Part shown: one piece after another, positions 34,873 through 44,202 of the stretch
Position numbering within the stretch: position 1 is the stretch's first letter
Layout of the letters: the number at the start of each line of letters is the position of its first letter
Assembly (NCBI RefSeq): GCF_014836545.1
Contig: NZ_JACSQS010000015.1
Span: 1 to 46,176 of the forward strand
Length of the DNA stretch: 46,176 nucleotides
Direction: 5' to 3'
From: Stenotrophomonas lacuserhaii
GTDB taxonomy: Bacteria > Pseudomonadota > Gammaproteobacteria > Xanthomonadales > Xanthomonadaceae
The notes under the pieces: model-generated
Seen by the model: only the letters and a program-made list of their open reading frames with translations
What the model was told of the DNA's origin: nothing
Database searches by the model: none
Made by a program: the position numbers and the translations under genes

Positions 34873-35879
34873 CAGGCAGCAGCTCCAGCGACGGCGCACT
34901 CGGCATCGACGGCGTACGCCGCCGCACCCAGCAGGCCCGGATTGGGATGGATCACCGCCAGCGACGGAACCCGGCCCATGATCGAAGAGAAGCGCCCCTT
35001 GTGTTCGAAGCGCTGGCGGAAACCGGAATGCTGCAGCGATTCCAGCATGCGCGGCACCAGTCCGCCGGTCAGGAATACGCCGTCCCATGCGCCCTGTATC
35101 AGCACCAGGTCGCCGGCGATGGCGCCGAAGATCGCGCAGAACAGGTCCACCGCGCGCATCGCCTGCGGATCACCCGCGCCGGCGCGTGCGGTGACGTCGG
35201 CCGGCTTCAGGTGGCCCGGGTCGAAACCGGCCATCTCGCATACGGCGCGATGGATGTTGACCAGGCCGGGGCCGCAGATCAGGCGTTCGTTGGAGACCCG
35301 GCCAAAGGTTTCCGAGAGGATTTCCAGGATGCGGATTTCTTCCGGCGTGCCCGGCGGGAAGCTGACATGGCCGCCCTCGGTTTCCAGCGGGAAGCAGCGG
35401 TCATGGCGGATCACCAGCCCGCCGACGCCCAGCCCGGTGCCCGGGCCGATGACGCCGTAGTTGGCCGGCGCACCGCTGCGTCGCGGGCTCCAGCTGGCGC
35501 CACCGATCTGCACCACATCCTTGGGCTGCAGCAGCGAAATGGCCATCGCCTGGGCAGCGAAATCGTTGATCAGGTGCAGCTCGGTAAAACCGAGCATGGC
35601 GGCGGTGCGGCTGCGCGAAATCACCCAGGGATGATTGGTGATGCGGGCTTCATCGCCGTCCACCCGGCCGGCCACCGCGAACACCCCGCGGCTGGCTTCG
35701 GCGCCCACTTCCTGCAGGTAGTGGCGGGCGGCATCACCGAGCGAAGGGAAGTCCACCACCGGGAATTCGCGGATGCTGTCTTCCAGCAGGGGCGTGTCAT
35801 GCGCCGTGTCCGCCAGCGCGAAGCGCGCGTTGGTGCCGCCGATGTCGGCGACCAGGATCGGCTGCGCCAGCACCGTCAT
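34872..35879 (-). CDS. glk: Glucokinase
   Basis: Glk phosphorylates intracellular glucose. The 335-residue protein is of the bacterial Glk family (not ROK: no zinc motif), with ILVADIGGTNARFALAD at the N-terminus, INDFAAQAMAI with the catalytic Asp, IGPGTGLGVGGL, ETEGGHVSFPP and FLTGGLVPRM. Start and stop overlap zwf (ATGA) and pgl (TGATG). The operon thus takes free glucose through the whole Entner-Doudoroff route. Confidence 0.96.
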   Translation of the reverse strand: MTVLAQPILVADIGGTNARFALADTAHDTPLLEDSIREFPVVDFPSLGDAARHYLQEVGAEASRGVFAVAGRVDGDEARITNHPWVISRSRTAAMLGFTELHLINDFAAQAMAISLLQPKDVVQIGGASWSPRRSGAPANYGVIGPGTGLGVGGLVIRHDRCFPLETEGGHVSFPPGTPEEIRILEILSETFGRVSNERLICGPGLVNIHRAVCEMAGFDPGHLKPADVTARAGAGDPQAMRAVDLFCAIFGAIAGDLVLIQGAWDGVFLTGGLVPRMLESLQHSGFRQRFEHKGRFSSIMGRVPSLAVIHPNPGLLGAAAYAVDAECAVAGAAA

Positions 35880-37312
35880 GCCTTGTCCCCGGCCGTGCTG
35901 CCATCGACATCGCCGGGCAGGAAGCCGGCCGCGGCGTCCGGGCCCCACGTACCGGCGGGGTAGGGCTGCAGCGGCAGCGCGGCGTCCTTCCAGGCATCGG
36001 CCACGCTGTCGATCCACTGCCAGGCCGCGCGCACTTCGTCATCGCGTACGAACAGCGCATGGTTGCCGTTGAAGGCATCCAGGAACAGTCGTTCATAGGC
36101 GATGCGGCGGTGCAGGCCGGTCGGCACGGACAGCTCCAGTTCCAGCGGCTGCAGTTCCAGCGCGCCCCATTCCGGGCCGGCCAGGCTGCTCATCAGGCCC
36201 AGTTCGATGTTTTCCTGTGGCTGCAGCTGGAACACCAGTCGGTTCGGCGTGGCCTGTCCACGGTGCGGGCGTTCGAACAGCCAGTGGGTGACCGGCTTGA
36301 GCGTCACCACCACGCGGCTGGTGCGCTCGGGCAGGCGTTTGCCGGTGACCAGGTGGAACGGCACGCCGCTCCAGCGCCAGTTGTCGATATGCGCGGTGAC
36401 GCCGGCGAAGGTCTCCACGTCGCTGCCTTCCGGCGGCTGATAGGCCTGCGCCGGCTGGCCGTCGATGGTGCCGGCGGTATAGCGGCCACGGACGCTGTCA
36501 CGCGCGGCGTGCCTGGCATCCAGCGGACGCAGCGAGCGCAGCACCTTGACCTTCTCATCGCGGATGCGATCGGCTTCCAGCGATGCCGGCGGCTCCATCG
36601 CCACCAGGCACAGCAGCTGCAGGATATGGCTCTGCACCATGTCACGCAGCGCGCCGGAGCGTGCGTAGTAGGCATCGCGGCCGTCCACGCCTTCGCTCTC
36701 GGACACCAGGATGTGCACCGATTCGATGTAGTTGCGGTTCCACACTGCTTCCAGCAGCGTATTGCCGAAGCGCAGTGCGATCAGGTTCTGCACCGCCGCC
36801 TTGCCCAGGTAATGGTCCAGGCGGAACACGCGGTCTTCGTCGATCCACTGGCCGATGGTGCCGATGATCTGCTCGGCACTTTCGCTGTCGCTGCCGATCG
36901 GCTTTTCCAGCATCAGCCGGTGCGGTGCCGCCAGCGCGCCACCCTTGGCCAGGCCTTCGCAGGTGGAGATGTACAGGCCCGGCGGAATGGCCAGGTAGCT
37001 GACACAGCGGCGGTCGACCAGGTCGGACACCGCTTCGGCCACCGAATCGGCGTTGCGCAGGTCCACCGAACGGTAGTCGATGCGCTGCAACAGCGAGGCG
37101 ATGTCCTCGGCGGTGGCCAGTGGCATGGCCTGCTGCAGGCGCGGGCGCAGGATGTCCCGGAACGCCGCGGTGTCATGCGGTGAGAGCGCCAGGGCGCGGA
37201 CCTTGAAGTCTTCCGGCAACAGGCCGTCGCCAAGCAGGCGCAGCAATGAGGGGAAGAGATAGCGCTGGGCCAGATCGCCAGTGGCGCCGAACAGGAAGAG
37301 GGTATCGTGCAT
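35876..37312 (-). CDS. zwf: Glucose-6-phosphate dehydrogenase
   Basis: Zwf oxidises glucose 6-phosphate with NAD(P)+. The 478-residue protein has the nucleotide-binding start LFLFGATGDLAQRYL, LEKPIGSDSESA, and the active-site FRLDHYLGK with the catalytic His in the following helix region. The ATG at 37312 gives the family N-terminus MHDTLFLFG; an in-frame ATG nine codons upstream cannot be excluded and neither has a clear ribosome site. It is the first gene of the Entner-Doudoroff operon and is divergent from an ABC-transporter ATPase gene. Confidence 0.96.
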   Translation of the reverse strand: MHDTLFLFGATGDLAQRYLFPSLLRLLGDGLLPEDFKVRALALSPHDTAAFRDILRPRLQQAMPLATAEDIASLLQRIDYRSVDLRNADSVAEAVSDLVDRRCVSYLAIPPGLYISTCEGLAKGGALAAPHRLMLEKPIGSDSESAEQIIGTIGQWIDEDRVFRLDHYLGKAAVQNLIALRFGNTLLEAVWNRNYIESVHILVSESEGVDGRDAYYARSGALRDMVQSHILQLLCLVAMEPPASLEADRIRDEKVKVLRSLRPLDARHAARDSVRGRYTAGTIDGQPAQAYQPPEGSDVETFAGVTAHIDNWRWSGVPFHLVTGKRLPERTSRVVVTLKPVTHWLFERPHRGQATPNRLVFQLQPQENIELGLMSSLAGPEWGALELQPLELELSVPTGLHRRIAYERLFLDAFNGNHALFVRDDEVRAAWQWIDSVADAWKDAALPLQPYPAGTWGPDAAAGFLPGDVDGSTAGDKA

Positions 37313-37500
37313 CGCTCGAGTTTCAGATCCGGGTGACATCGTTGTCAATCGCTGCCTGGCTGGGTTCCGGGGAAGGTTTGGCATTGCTTTGTCCGCCTGC
37401 TGCAACGGGCCATCCGACGTCTGCCGATACGACCCACCACGGGCGGGCGGGGTACTGTCCGTACATCGTGACGCAGATGATGCGTTCCGACCTAGGGATA

Positions 37501-37528
37501 CTGCCACGTGAAAACGTTTACATGGCAG
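37501..37528. promoter_or_regulatory. LacI-type operator-like palindrome, zwf/ABC divergent region
   Basis: TGAAAACGTTTACA (37509-37522) resembles the TGTAAACGTTTACA-type sites bound by LacI-family sugar regulators, and is nested in a longer inverted repeat (CTGCCA at 37501, TGGCAG at 37523). It overlaps a possible -35 (TTTACA, 37517-37522) of a rightward promoter whose -10 is TATTCG (37541-37546, spacing 18). It could control the ABC ATPase gene, the zwf operon, or both. Confidence 0.6.
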
Positions 37529-37654
37529 AATGTGCAACTGTATTCGATTGCATTGGCGCCGTCATGCGGCACTGAGGCAAAAACACTGCCGTCGGGAGGG
37601 CCGAAGGCAGTCCACGTGCAACAGCCCCGGTGACGGGCGGACTGGAAGAGTGAA

Positions 37655-38743
37655 ATGGCAAAAGTGCAGTTGCAGGGTGTGCGCAAGGTCTACGACAACG
37701 GCCAGGTCGCGGTGAAGGACGCTACCTTCGAGGTCGCCGATGGCGAGCTGATGGTATTGGTCGGCCCGTCGGGCTGCGGCAAGTCGACCCTGCTGCGGAT
37801 GATCGCAGGCCTGGAAGAAATCAGTGGCGGTACGCTGACCATCGGCGAGCGCGTGGTCAATGACGTGGCGCCCAAAGACCGTGACATCGCCATGGTGTTC
37901 CAGAGCTACGCGCTGTACCCGCACATGACCGTGGCCGAAAACCTGGCCTTCGGGCTGAAGCTGCGCGGCCACGACAAGGCCACCATCGACAAGCGCATCA
38001 GTGAAGCGGCGCAGACGCTTGGCCTGACCGACATGATGGACAAGCTGCCCAAGGCGATGTCCGGTGGTCAGCGCCAGCGCGTGGCGCTGGGCCGCGCACT
38101 GGTGCGCGAGCCGGCGGTGTTCCTGCTGGACGAGCCGCTGTCCAACCTGGATGCCAAGCTGCGCCACAGCGTGCGCACCGAAATCGCACAGCTGCACCGC
38201 AAGCTGGGAACCACGATGATCTATGTGACCCATGACCAGGTCGAAGCGATGACCCTGGGCCAGCGCATCGTGGTGCTGAAGGACGGCGTGATCCAACAGA
38301 TCGACACGCCGATGGAGCTGTACGACCGTCCGGCCAACCTGTTCGTGGCGGGCTTCCTCGGCAGCCCGGCGATGAACGTGCTGCGTGGCACCCTGCAGGG
38401 CAGTGCGGCCGGTGTGGTGGTGCGCGATGGCGATTGGACGGCGCCGCTGGGCCAGGCGACCATCGATCCGCGCTGGCTGGACAAGCCGATCGCGGTGGGC
38501 GTGCGCCCGGAGCACCTGCAGCCGGCCGACGCCGGTGCCGAATGGACCTTCGATGCGCGCATCGAAGGCATCGAGCCGGTAGGCAACGAAATCTTCGTGA
38601 ACCTGGTCAGCGGCCAGCATGCGCTGACCATGCGGGTGGCGCCGCGTGCGCTGCCGGCAGTGGGTGAAACACTGAAGCTGGCCGTGCAGCCCAATGCGCT
38701 GCATTTCTTCGATGCGGAAACCGGCGAACGCCTGGGCGCCTGA
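37655..38743 (+). CDS. Sugar ABC transporter ATPase (MalK/UgpC/MsmK type)
   Basis: A 362-residue ATPase of the carbohydrate-uptake CUT1 type. It has Walker A GPSGCGKST, Q loop FQSYALYPHMTV, signature MSGGQRQRVALGRA, Walker B VFLLDEPLSNLD, H loop VTHDQ, and a C-terminal OB-fold regulatory domain (about 240-362, VGVRPEHL). No permease or binding protein is encoded next to it; such orphan ATPases are known to serve several sugar permeases. GGAAGAG lies before the ATG. Which sugar it energises cannot be told; the operator links it to sugar control. Confidence 0.93.
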   Translation: MAKVQLQGVRKVYDNGQVAVKDATFEVADGELMVLVGPSGCGKSTLLRMIAGLEEISGGTLTIGERVVNDVAPKDRDIAMVFQSYALYPHMTVAENLAFGLKLRGHDKATIDKRISEAAQTLGLTDMMDKLPKAMSGGQRQRVALGRALVREPAVFLLDEPLSNLDAKLRHSVRTEIAQLHRKLGTTMIYVTHDQVEAMTLGQRIVVLKDGVIQQIDTPMELYDRPANLFVAGFLGSPAMNVLRGTLQGSAAGVVVRDGDWTAPLGQATIDPRWLDKPIAVGVRPEHLQPADAGAEWTFDARIEGIEPVGNEIFVNLVSGQHALTMRVAPRALPAVGETLKLAVQPNALHFFDAETGERLGA

Positions 38744-38748
38744 TTCCG

Positions 38749-38850
38749 GTAGTGACGGCCGTGGCGGGTGACGACCGCTGGGTGGTGGGTGACGACCGTT
38801 GGTCGTCACGCGCTTCACCAGGAAAAGCCGCCGACCAAGGTCGGCACTAC
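38749..38850. repeat. SMAG/REP palindrome cluster
   Basis: GTAG (38749-38752) begins a degenerate unit. A perfect GTGACGACC/GGTCGTCAC palindrome at 38789-38809 is identical to that at 31275-31295. A minus-strand unit, GTAG then GCCGACC/GGTCGGC, lies at 38830-38850. The cluster fills the space between the convergent ABC ATPase and ygfZ genes. Confidence 0.8.
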
Positions 38851-38858
38851 AAGCGCGG

Positions 38859-39731
38859 TCAGCGCGCCAAACCATCGTGCAGCGGCAACCGCTGCGCCGG
38901 TGCGCCGCCCACGCTGAGCGCCCCATCGCTGGTTTCCAGCGGCAACACCGCCAGTGCAAGCCCATCGGCCACGCTGGCGATGCTGCCCAGCACGCTGCCG
39001 TCCTGCTCCACGCTGGCGCCGGGCTCTGCGGGCGCCGACAGCTGCAGCAGCTGCAATGCCCGCTTGGCCTTGCCCAGGAAATGCGTGCGCGCGACGATCT
39101 CCTGGCCGGGGTAGCAGCCCTTGCGGACGCTGTAACCGTTCAGCCGATCCAGTCCCAGCTGCTGCGGGGTCCAGTGTTCGCGCTGGTTCGGCACCAGGCG
39201 GGGCAGGCCCAGCCGCAGGTCGGCCTGGCGCCACGCGGCGGTCAATGCCGCATCGGCGTCCGCCGTCTTGAGGTCGGCCTCCGTCGGGGTGATGCACATC
39301 ACCCGCAGCAGACTCGTTCCGCCAAGGTCCAGTTCCAGCATTTCTTCCAGCGAACCGGCCACGGTTGCGCCGACCGCGGCCTGCGGTGCAGCGAAAGCAG
39401 CCCGCACCTGGAGATCCTCGCGGCGCGTGATTTTCACCTTCCGACGGAACACAAAACGCTGCAACTGCGAAGCAATCGCATCTGCGTCGCCGTCAGCGAG
39501 GACCAGCAGGAGCGCGTCGGAGCTGAGCCGGATGAGCTGAAACACCGCGATCGTGCGGCCTTTGGCGGTCAACCACGCGCTCCAGTGCCAATGCGAATCG
39601 CTCAGCGCGGCCACATCGCTGGAGAACTGCGCCTGCGCGAACGTCACCGCATCGGGGCCGGAAAGGGAGACCAGCTGGCGGTCTTCCAGCAGGGCATATG
39701 CAACTAAATCAGGGGAAAGGTTGTCAGGCAC
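38859..39731 (-). CDS. ygfZ: Folate-binding Fe-S enzyme repair protein YgfZ
   Basis: YgfZ is a tetrahydrofolate-binding protein related to GcvT that supports synthesis or repair of certain iron-sulfur enzymes, including succinate dehydrogenase in some organisms. The 290-residue protein has the diagnostic KGCYPGQE motif (NGYSVRKGCYPGQEIVART split over the region). The start is the GTG at 39731 (MPDNLSPDLVAYALL), in frame with the family N-terminus; the upstream frame is open but unrelated. The gene is divergent from the succinate dehydrogenase operon, whose promoter overlaps its start. Confidence 0.9.
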   Translation of the reverse strand: MPDNLSPDLVAYALLEDRQLVSLSGPDAVTFAQAQFSSDVAALSDSHWHWSAWLTAKGRTIAVFQLIRLSSDALLLVLADGDADAIASQLQRFVFRRKVKITRREDLQVRAAFAAPQAAVGATVAGSLEEMLELDLGGTSLLRVMCITPTEADLKTADADAALTAAWRQADLRLGLPRLVPNQREHWTPQQLGLDRLNGYSVRKGCYPGQEIVARTHFLGKAKRALQLLQLSAPAEPGASVEQDGSVLGSIASVADGLALAVLPLETSDGALSVGGAPAQRLPLHDGLAR

Positions 39732-39749
39732 GTGAACGAGGTCTAGAAT
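39721..39749 (+). promoter_or_regulatory. Promoter of the sdh operon
   Basis: TTGTCA (39721-39726) and TAGAAT (39744-39749) are separated by exactly 17 bases. The transcript would start near 39756, 15 bases before the SDHAF4-like gene. The -35 lies within the first codons of ygfZ on the other strand. Confidence 0.75.
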
Positions 39750-39770
39750 TTGTGCGTTGCGAGAATCCTG

Positions 39771-39944
39771 ATGATAGGCCAAACAACCCCCACTCCCGAC
39801 ACCGAAACTGAAGCCCCGCTGGATCCGACGGCGCCCGCGCCCGAAGGCATGCCTGCCGAGCAGAAGGAATACGGTGGCCGCGGCGGACTTGATCCGGTGC
39901 GCTACGGTGATTGGGAGAAAAACGGACGCTGCATCGATTTCTGA
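39771..39944 (+). CDS. SDHAF4-like succinate dehydrogenase assembly factor (DUF1674)
   Basis: A 57-residue protein whose C-terminal half, EYGGRGGLDPVRYGDWEKNG followed by RCIDF, is the signature of the DUF1674/SDHAF4 family. The mitochondrial member binds flavinated SdhA and helps it join SdhB. The N-terminal half is Pro/Thr/Glu-rich and disordered. It is the first gene of the sdh operon, which supports the same role here. The start is the ATG at 39771; an upstream GTG/TTG extension would precede the transcript start. Confidence 0.88.
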   Translation: MIGQTTPTPDTETEAPLDPTAPAPEGMPAEQKEYGGRGGLDPVRYGDWEKNGRCIDF

Positions 39945-40001
39945 TCCAGCATTGAGCCAACGCGGCATTGTGCCGCCCAGCCGAGACAACGAGCCCAGCG
40001 A

Positions 40002-40397
40002 ATGGCGAGCAGAGAACGTCCCCTATCCCCGCACCTGCAGGTGTACCGCTGGCAGATCCAGATGGTTGCCTCGATCCTGCATCGAGCCACCGGCATCATC
40101 CTGTCGGTGGGCGCCCTGATCATTGCCGGCGGCCTGCTCGCCCTGATGATGGGTCCCGCGTCCTGGACCTGTTTCACCGACCACGCCGGTGCCTGGTACG
40201 GCCAGCTCATCCTGTTCGGATGGACCTGGGCCTTCGCCTACCACCTGCTCAACGGCATCCGCCACATGTGCCAGGACTTCGCCATCGGCATGAGCATTCC
40301 CTCGTTCGTGCGCAGCGCGTGGATTTCGGTGATCGGCTCGCTGCTGATCACCGCCCTGGTGTTCGGCTACGTGCTGCTTGCCGGAGGTGCCGCATGA
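40002..40397 (+). CDS. sdhC: Succinate dehydrogenase cytochrome b556 subunit
   Basis: SdhC is a membrane anchor of complex II that helps bind haem b and ubiquinone. The 131-residue protein has the family start RPLSPHLQVYRWQIQMVASILHRATG (read as SPHL..Y then SILHRATG), three membrane helices, and HLLNGIRHMCQDF with the haem-ligand His. Its stop overlaps the sdhD ATG by four bases. Confidence 0.95.
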   Translation: MASRERPLSPHLQVYRWQIQMVASILHRATGIILSVGALIIAGGLLALMMGPASWTCFTDHAGAWYGQLILFGWTWAFAYHLLNGIRHMCQDFAIGMSIPSFVRSAWISVIGSLLITALVFGYVLLAGGAA

Positions 40398-40780
40398 GCC
40401 GTTTCCGCACCCCGCTGAAGAACGTGCGAGGCCTGGGTGCCGCCAAGACCGGCACCGAACACTTCGTCAACCAGCGCCTGACCGCCACCGCGCTGGTCGT
40501 GCTGTCGATCTGGTTCCTGGTGTTCGTGGTCGGCCTGATGGGCGACGACCATGCGACCGCCATGGCCGCCGTCGCCAAGCCGTGGAATGCGATCCTGGTG
40601 GTCGGGTTCCTGGTGGCCATGTTCTGGCATGCCCAGATCGGCCTGCAGGTGGTCCTTGAGGACTACATCCATAATTCGCTGCTGGCCGTCGCGCTGCAGA
40701 CCACGGTGAAGTTCATCGCCGTGCTCGGTGCCATCGTCAGTGTGTTCGCTGTGGTCCGCATCGCGCTCGGCGCGGCCTGA
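40394..40780 (+). CDS. sdhD: Succinate dehydrogenase membrane anchor subunit SdhD
   Basis: The second membrane anchor, 128 residues with three predicted helices. It contains RGLGAAKTGTEHFVNQRLTA and the helix-2 segment MFWHAQIGLQVVLEDYIH with haem- and quinone-site residues. It is coupled to sdhC by ATGA overlap and followed after 31 bases by sdhA. Confidence 0.94.
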   Translation: MSRFRTPLKNVRGLGAAKTGTEHFVNQRLTATALVVLSIWFLVFVVGLMGDDHATAMAAVAKPWNAILVVGFLVAMFWHAQIGLQVVLEDYIHNSLLAVALQTTVKFIAVLGAIVSVFAVVRIALGAA

Positions 40781-40811
40781 ACCCAGGCACCAAGACAGGA
40801 ATACAGAGTAG

Positions 40812-42602
40812 ATGTCCGCTTACAAGATCACCGAACACAAGTACGACATGGTCGTGGTGGGCGCCGGCGGTGCCGGCCTGCGCGCGACCTTCGGACTGGC
40901 TGCCAAGGGCCTGCAGACCGTGTGCCTGACCAAGGTCTTCCCGACCCGTTCGCACACCGTTGCCGCCCAGGGTGGCATCTCCGCCGCGCTCGGCAACATG
41001 GGCGAGGACGACTGGCGCTACCACTTCTACGACACGATCAAGGGCTCGGATTGGCTGGGTGACCAGGACGCCATCGAGTACATGTGCCGCGAGGCGATCC
41101 CGGCGATCATCGAGCTGGAACACTACGGCGTGCCGTTCAGCCGTACCGAAGAGGGCAAGATCTACCAGCGCCCGTTCGGTGGCATGACCACCAAGTATGG
41201 CGAAGGCCCGGCGGCGCAGCGCACCTGCGCGGCGGCCGACCGTACCGGCCACGCCATGCTGCACACGCTGTACCAGCAGTCGTTGAAGCACGATGCGCGC
41301 TTCATGATCGAGTACTTCGCGCTGGACCTGATCTTCGACGAAGACGGGACCTGCCGCGGCGTGCTGGCCATCGACATGGCCGAAGGTTCGCTGCACCTGT
41401 TCCGCGCCCAGGGCGTGGTGCTGGCCACCGGCGGCTACGGCCGTGCGTACTTCAGCGCCACCTCGGCCCACACCTGCACCGGTGACGGCGGCGGCCTGGC
41501 CATGCGCGCGGGCATCGCGATGCAGGACATGGAGTTCGTGCAGTTCCACCCGACCGGCATCTACGGGGCGGGCTGCCTGATCACCGAAGGCGTGCGCGGC
41601 GAAGGCGGCATCCTGCGCAACAGCAGCGGCGAGCGCTTCATGGAGCGTTACGCACCGCACTACAAGGACCTGGCGTCGCGTGACGTGGTCGCGCGTTCGA
41701 TGACCGTGGAAATCCGCGAAGGTCGCGGCGTCGGCGAGCACAAGGACCACATCCTGCTCGACCTGACCCACCTCGGCCCGGGCGTGATCGACGACAAGCT
41801 GCCGGGTATCGCCGAAAGCGCGCGCATCTTCGCCGGCGTGGACGTGCACAAGCAGCCGATCCCGGTCATCCCGACCGTGCACTACAACATGGGCGGCATC
41901 CCGACCAACTTCCATGGCGAAGTGGTGCGCATCGACGGCGACAACCCCGATGCGGTGATCCCGGGCCTGTACGCCATCGGCGAAGCGGCCTGCGTGTCGG
42001 TGCATGGTGCCAACCGCCTCGGTTCAAACTCGCTGCTGGACCTGGTGGTGTTCGGTCGCGCGGTGGCCAACCGCTGCGCCGAGACGATCAAGCCGGGCGC
42101 TACGCACAAGCCGCTGCAGGCCGATGCCTGCGACAAGGCACTGGGCCTGCTGGACAAGCTGCGTTACGCCAAGGGCGATACGCCGACCTCGGTGATCCGC
42201 GACAACATGCAGCGCACCATGCAGGCCGATGCCGCCGTGTTCCGCACCAGCCAGACGCTGAAGGAAGGCTGCGAGAAGATGGCCGGCATCTTCGATTCGT
42301 TCCAGGACGTCAAGGTCAGCGATCGCTCGCTGGTCTGGAATTCGGACCTGATCGAAACCTACGAGCTGAACAACCTGCTGCTCAATGCAGTGGCGACGAT
42401 CAACTCGGCCGAGCAGCGCAAGGAAAGCCGTGGTGCGCACGCGCACGAAGACTTCCCGGACCGCGACGACGTCAACTGGCACAAGCACACGCTGGTCAAG
42501 GTCGACGACAAGGGCAAGTGCAGCTTCGATTACCGTCCGGTGCACATGTACACGCTGACCGACGAGGTTGACGTGGTGCCGCCGAAGCCGCGCGTGTACT
42601 GA
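40812..42602 (+). CDS. sdhA: Succinate dehydrogenase flavoprotein subunit
   Basis: SdhA oxidises succinate to fumarate. The 596-residue protein has the FAD-binding [16 protein letters not shown], the covalent FAD attachment His in [18 protein letters not shown], the substrate-site motifs [20 protein letters not shown], and [19 protein letters not shown]. The C-terminal half ends with the normal [10 protein letters not shown] segment. It works with SdhB, SdhC and SdhD as complex II at the inner membrane; SdhE, encoded downstream, helps flavin attachment. Confidence 0.98.
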   Translation: MSAYKITEHKYDMVVVGAGGAGLRATFGLAAKGLQTVCLTKVFPTRSHTVAAQGGISAALGNMGEDDWRYHFYDTIKGSDWLGDQDAIEYMCREAIPAIIELEHYGVPFSRTEEGKIYQRPFGGMTTKYGEGPAAQRTCAAADRTGHAMLHTLYQQSLKHDARFMIEYFALDLIFDEDGTCRGVLAIDMAEGSLHLFRAQGVVLATGGYGRAYFSATSAHTCTGDGGGLAMRAGIAMQDMEFVQFHPTGIYGAGCLITEGVRGEGGILRNSSGERFMERYAPHYKDLASRDVVARSMTVEIREGRGVGEHKDHILLDLTHLGPGVIDDKLPGIAESARIFAGVDVHKQPIPVIPTVHYNMGGIPTNFHGEVVRIDGDNPDAVIPGLYAIGEAACVSVHGANRLGSNSLLDLVVFGRAVANRCAETIKPGATHKPLQADACDKALGLLDKLRYAKGDTPTSVIRDNMQRTMQADAAVFRTSQTLKEGCEKMAGIFDSFQDVKVSDRSLVWNSDLIETYELNNLLLNAVATINSAEQRKESRGAHAHEDFPDRDDVNWHKHTLVKVDDKGKCSFDYRPVHMYTLTDEVDVVPPKPRVY

Positions 42603-42671
42603 TCGCGACCCCCGCCTACCATGCAATCCGCGCCTTGACGGCGCGGGCCGCCTGAGCCAACGAGAGCAGCC

Positions 42672-43457
42672 ATGGCCGAGTTTTCCCTGCCGAAGAATTC
42701 AAAGATCACGAAGGGCAAGCACTTCCCCGCCGCCAGCGGCGCGAAGAACCTGCGTACCTTCAAGGTCTACCGCTGGAGTCCGGACGACGACAGCAACCCG
42801 CGTACCGATACGTATGAGATCGACCTCGACGCGTGCGGTCCGATGGTCCTGGACGCGCTGATCAAGATCAAGAACGAGATCGATCCGACGCTGACCTTCC
42901 GTCGTTCGTGCCGCGAGGGCATCTGCGGTTCGTGCGCGATGAACATCGACGGCACCAATACGCTGGCCTGCACCCGCGCCATCGCCGACTGCGGCAAGGC
43001 CGAAGTGCCGATCTACCCGCTGCCGCACATGAGCGTGGTCAAGGACCTGGTGCCGGACCTGACCCACTTCTACGCGCAGTATGCGTCGATCAAGCCGTGG
43101 ATCCGCACGCAGACCCCGGCACCGCCGGACCGCGAGCGCCTGCAGTCGCCGGAAGACCGCAAGAAGCTGGACGGCCTGTACGAGTGCATCCTGTGCGCAT
43201 GCTGCTCCACCAGCTGCCCGAGCTACTGGTGGAATGGCGAGCGCTACCTGGGCCCGGCGATCCTGCTGCAGGCCTACCGCTGGATCATCGATTCGCGTGA
43301 TGAGGACACCGGTGCGCGCCTGGACGATCTGGAAGATCCGTTCAAGCTGTATCGCTGCCACACCATCATGAACTGCGCACGGACCTGCCCGAAGGGCCTG
43401 AACCCGGCGCTGGCGATCGCCGAGATCAAGAAGCTGATGATGGCCCGCCGCGCCTGA
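42672..43457 (+). CDS. sdhB: Succinate dehydrogenase iron-sulfur subunit
   Basis: SdhB passes electrons from FAD to quinone through three clusters. The 261-residue protein has the [2Fe-2S] ligands in [15 protein letters not shown] with a later Cys in TLAC, and [4Fe-4S] and [3Fe-4S] ligands in [16 protein letters not shown] and [17 protein letters not shown]. It lies 69 bases after sdhA with AGAGCAG-type spacing before the ATG and belongs to the same operon. Confidence 0.97.
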   Translation: MAEFSLPKNSKITKGKHFPAASGAKNLRTFKVYRWSPDDDSNPRTDTYEIDLDACGPMVLDALIKIKNEIDPTLTFRRSCREGICGSCAMNIDGTNTLACTRAIADCGKAEVPIYPLPHMSVVKDLVPDLTHFYAQYASIKPWIRTQTPAPPDRERLQSPEDRKKLDGLYECILCACCSTSCPSYWWNGERYLGPAILLQAYRWIIDSRDEDTGARLDDLEDPFKLYRCHTIMNCARTCPKGLNPALAIAEIKKLMMARRA

Positions 43458-43486
43458 GTGGTGCGGTTGCCGTGAAGTACCCCGCG

Positions 43487-43507
43487 ACGCCGAGCCCTGC
43501 TCGGCGT
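43487..43507 (+). terminator. Hairpin between sdhB and sdhE
   Basis: ACGCCGAGC (43487-43495) and GCTCGGCGT (43499-43507) form a perfect 9-base stem with a CCT loop and no T tract. The core equals that of SMAG units at 26473 and 31307 but lacks the GTAG, so it may be a decayed copy. It could attenuate or process the mRNA before sdhE. Confidence 0.6.
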
Positions 43508-43521
43508 TGCGTTATCCGGGA

Positions 43522-43776
43522 ATGACGATGGACGAAGCGATCCTGTTGAAGAAGCTGCGCTGGCGTTGCCGCCGCGGCATGCGTGAGCTGGACCAGCTGT
43601 TCGAGCATTACCTCGACCGCGAGTGGGCTGCGGCCCCGGCCGAAGAGCGGGAGGTTTTCCTGTTCCTGCTCGATTGCGAGGACGATAAGTTGTGGCGGTG
43701 GTTCATGGGTTACGAGGCCTGCCCGCATGCACACGCCGTCCCCTTGCTCGACCGGATCCGCACCCTCAAGGCTTGA
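43522..43776 (+). CDS. sdhE: SDH flavination factor SdhE (YgfY/CptB family)
   Basis: SdhE is a small helical protein needed for covalent FAD attachment to SdhA. The 84-residue product carries the RGxxE motif (RRGMRELD) and the typical C-terminal [16 protein letters not shown]. The start is ATG 43522 or 43528; a GGGA lies six bases before the latter. It overlaps the downstream YgfX-like gene by 50 bases. Its place after sdhB matches its function. Confidence 0.92.
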   Translation: MTMDEAILLKKLRWRCRRGMRELDQLFEHYLDREWAAAPAEEREVFLFLLDCEDDKLWRWFMGYEACPHAHAVPLLDRIRTLKA

Positions 43777-44167
43777 ATGGCGCCCATCGCGGCTGCAGGC
43801 CGTGGCCGAGGCGATGGTGCTGCTGGCCGCACCGTGGTTGATCGGCGCCAGTGGGATGCCGGTGCGGCTGCAGCCGCCGGTCGTGCTGCTGTGCTGGTTG
43901 GTGCAGGCGTTGCTGCTGTGGCGGCGGCTGGGTGCGCCTTGTCGCGTGCTGTGGTTGCAGGACGCGCCTCGCCCCCTGCTGCTGGACGGAAGGGAGCTGG
44001 AAGATCCCGCGCTGCACGTGCGCGGCCCTTGGCTGCAGCTGCGCTGGCAGGGTCCGGGGAGAAGGCGCGGCGTGCTGCTTTTCTGGCCGGATGTGCTGTC
44101 CCCCGGCCAACGACGTGAACTGCGTCTGGCCGTCCGTGCACGGCAGGTTTCCCGTAAGCCGCCGTAG
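43727..44167 (+). CDS. YgfX-like membrane protein
   Basis: A 146-residue protein in the place of E. coli ygfX (cptA), which always follows sdhE/ygfY. It has the expected layout: a short basic N-terminus, one hydrophobic hairpin of two membrane segments (about 28-65), then a soluble part with GPWLQLRW and the C-terminal [20 protein letters not shown]. Sequence identity to known YgfX is low by eye, so the call rests on layout and position. The ATG at 43727 lies inside sdhE. E. coli YgfX has been described both as a toxin acting on cell-division proteins and as a partner of SdhE. Confidence 0.7.
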   Translation: MHTPSPCSTGSAPSRLEWRPSRLQAVAEAMVLLAAPWLIGASGMPVRLQPPVVLLCWLVQALLLWRRLGAPCRVLWLQDAPRPLLLDGRELEDPALHVRGPWLQLRWQGPGRRRGVLLFWPDVLSPGQRRELRLAVRARQVSRKPP

Positions 44168-44202
44168 GTGGCACCATACGCTGAATCTATTGGCGCACCT
44201 GC

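Noticed and set aside
37246..37575. 109-codon plus-strand frame between zwf and the ABC ATPase gene
   Set aside because: It overlaps the zwf start and the operator-promoter region, has no ribosome site and no recognisable sequence.
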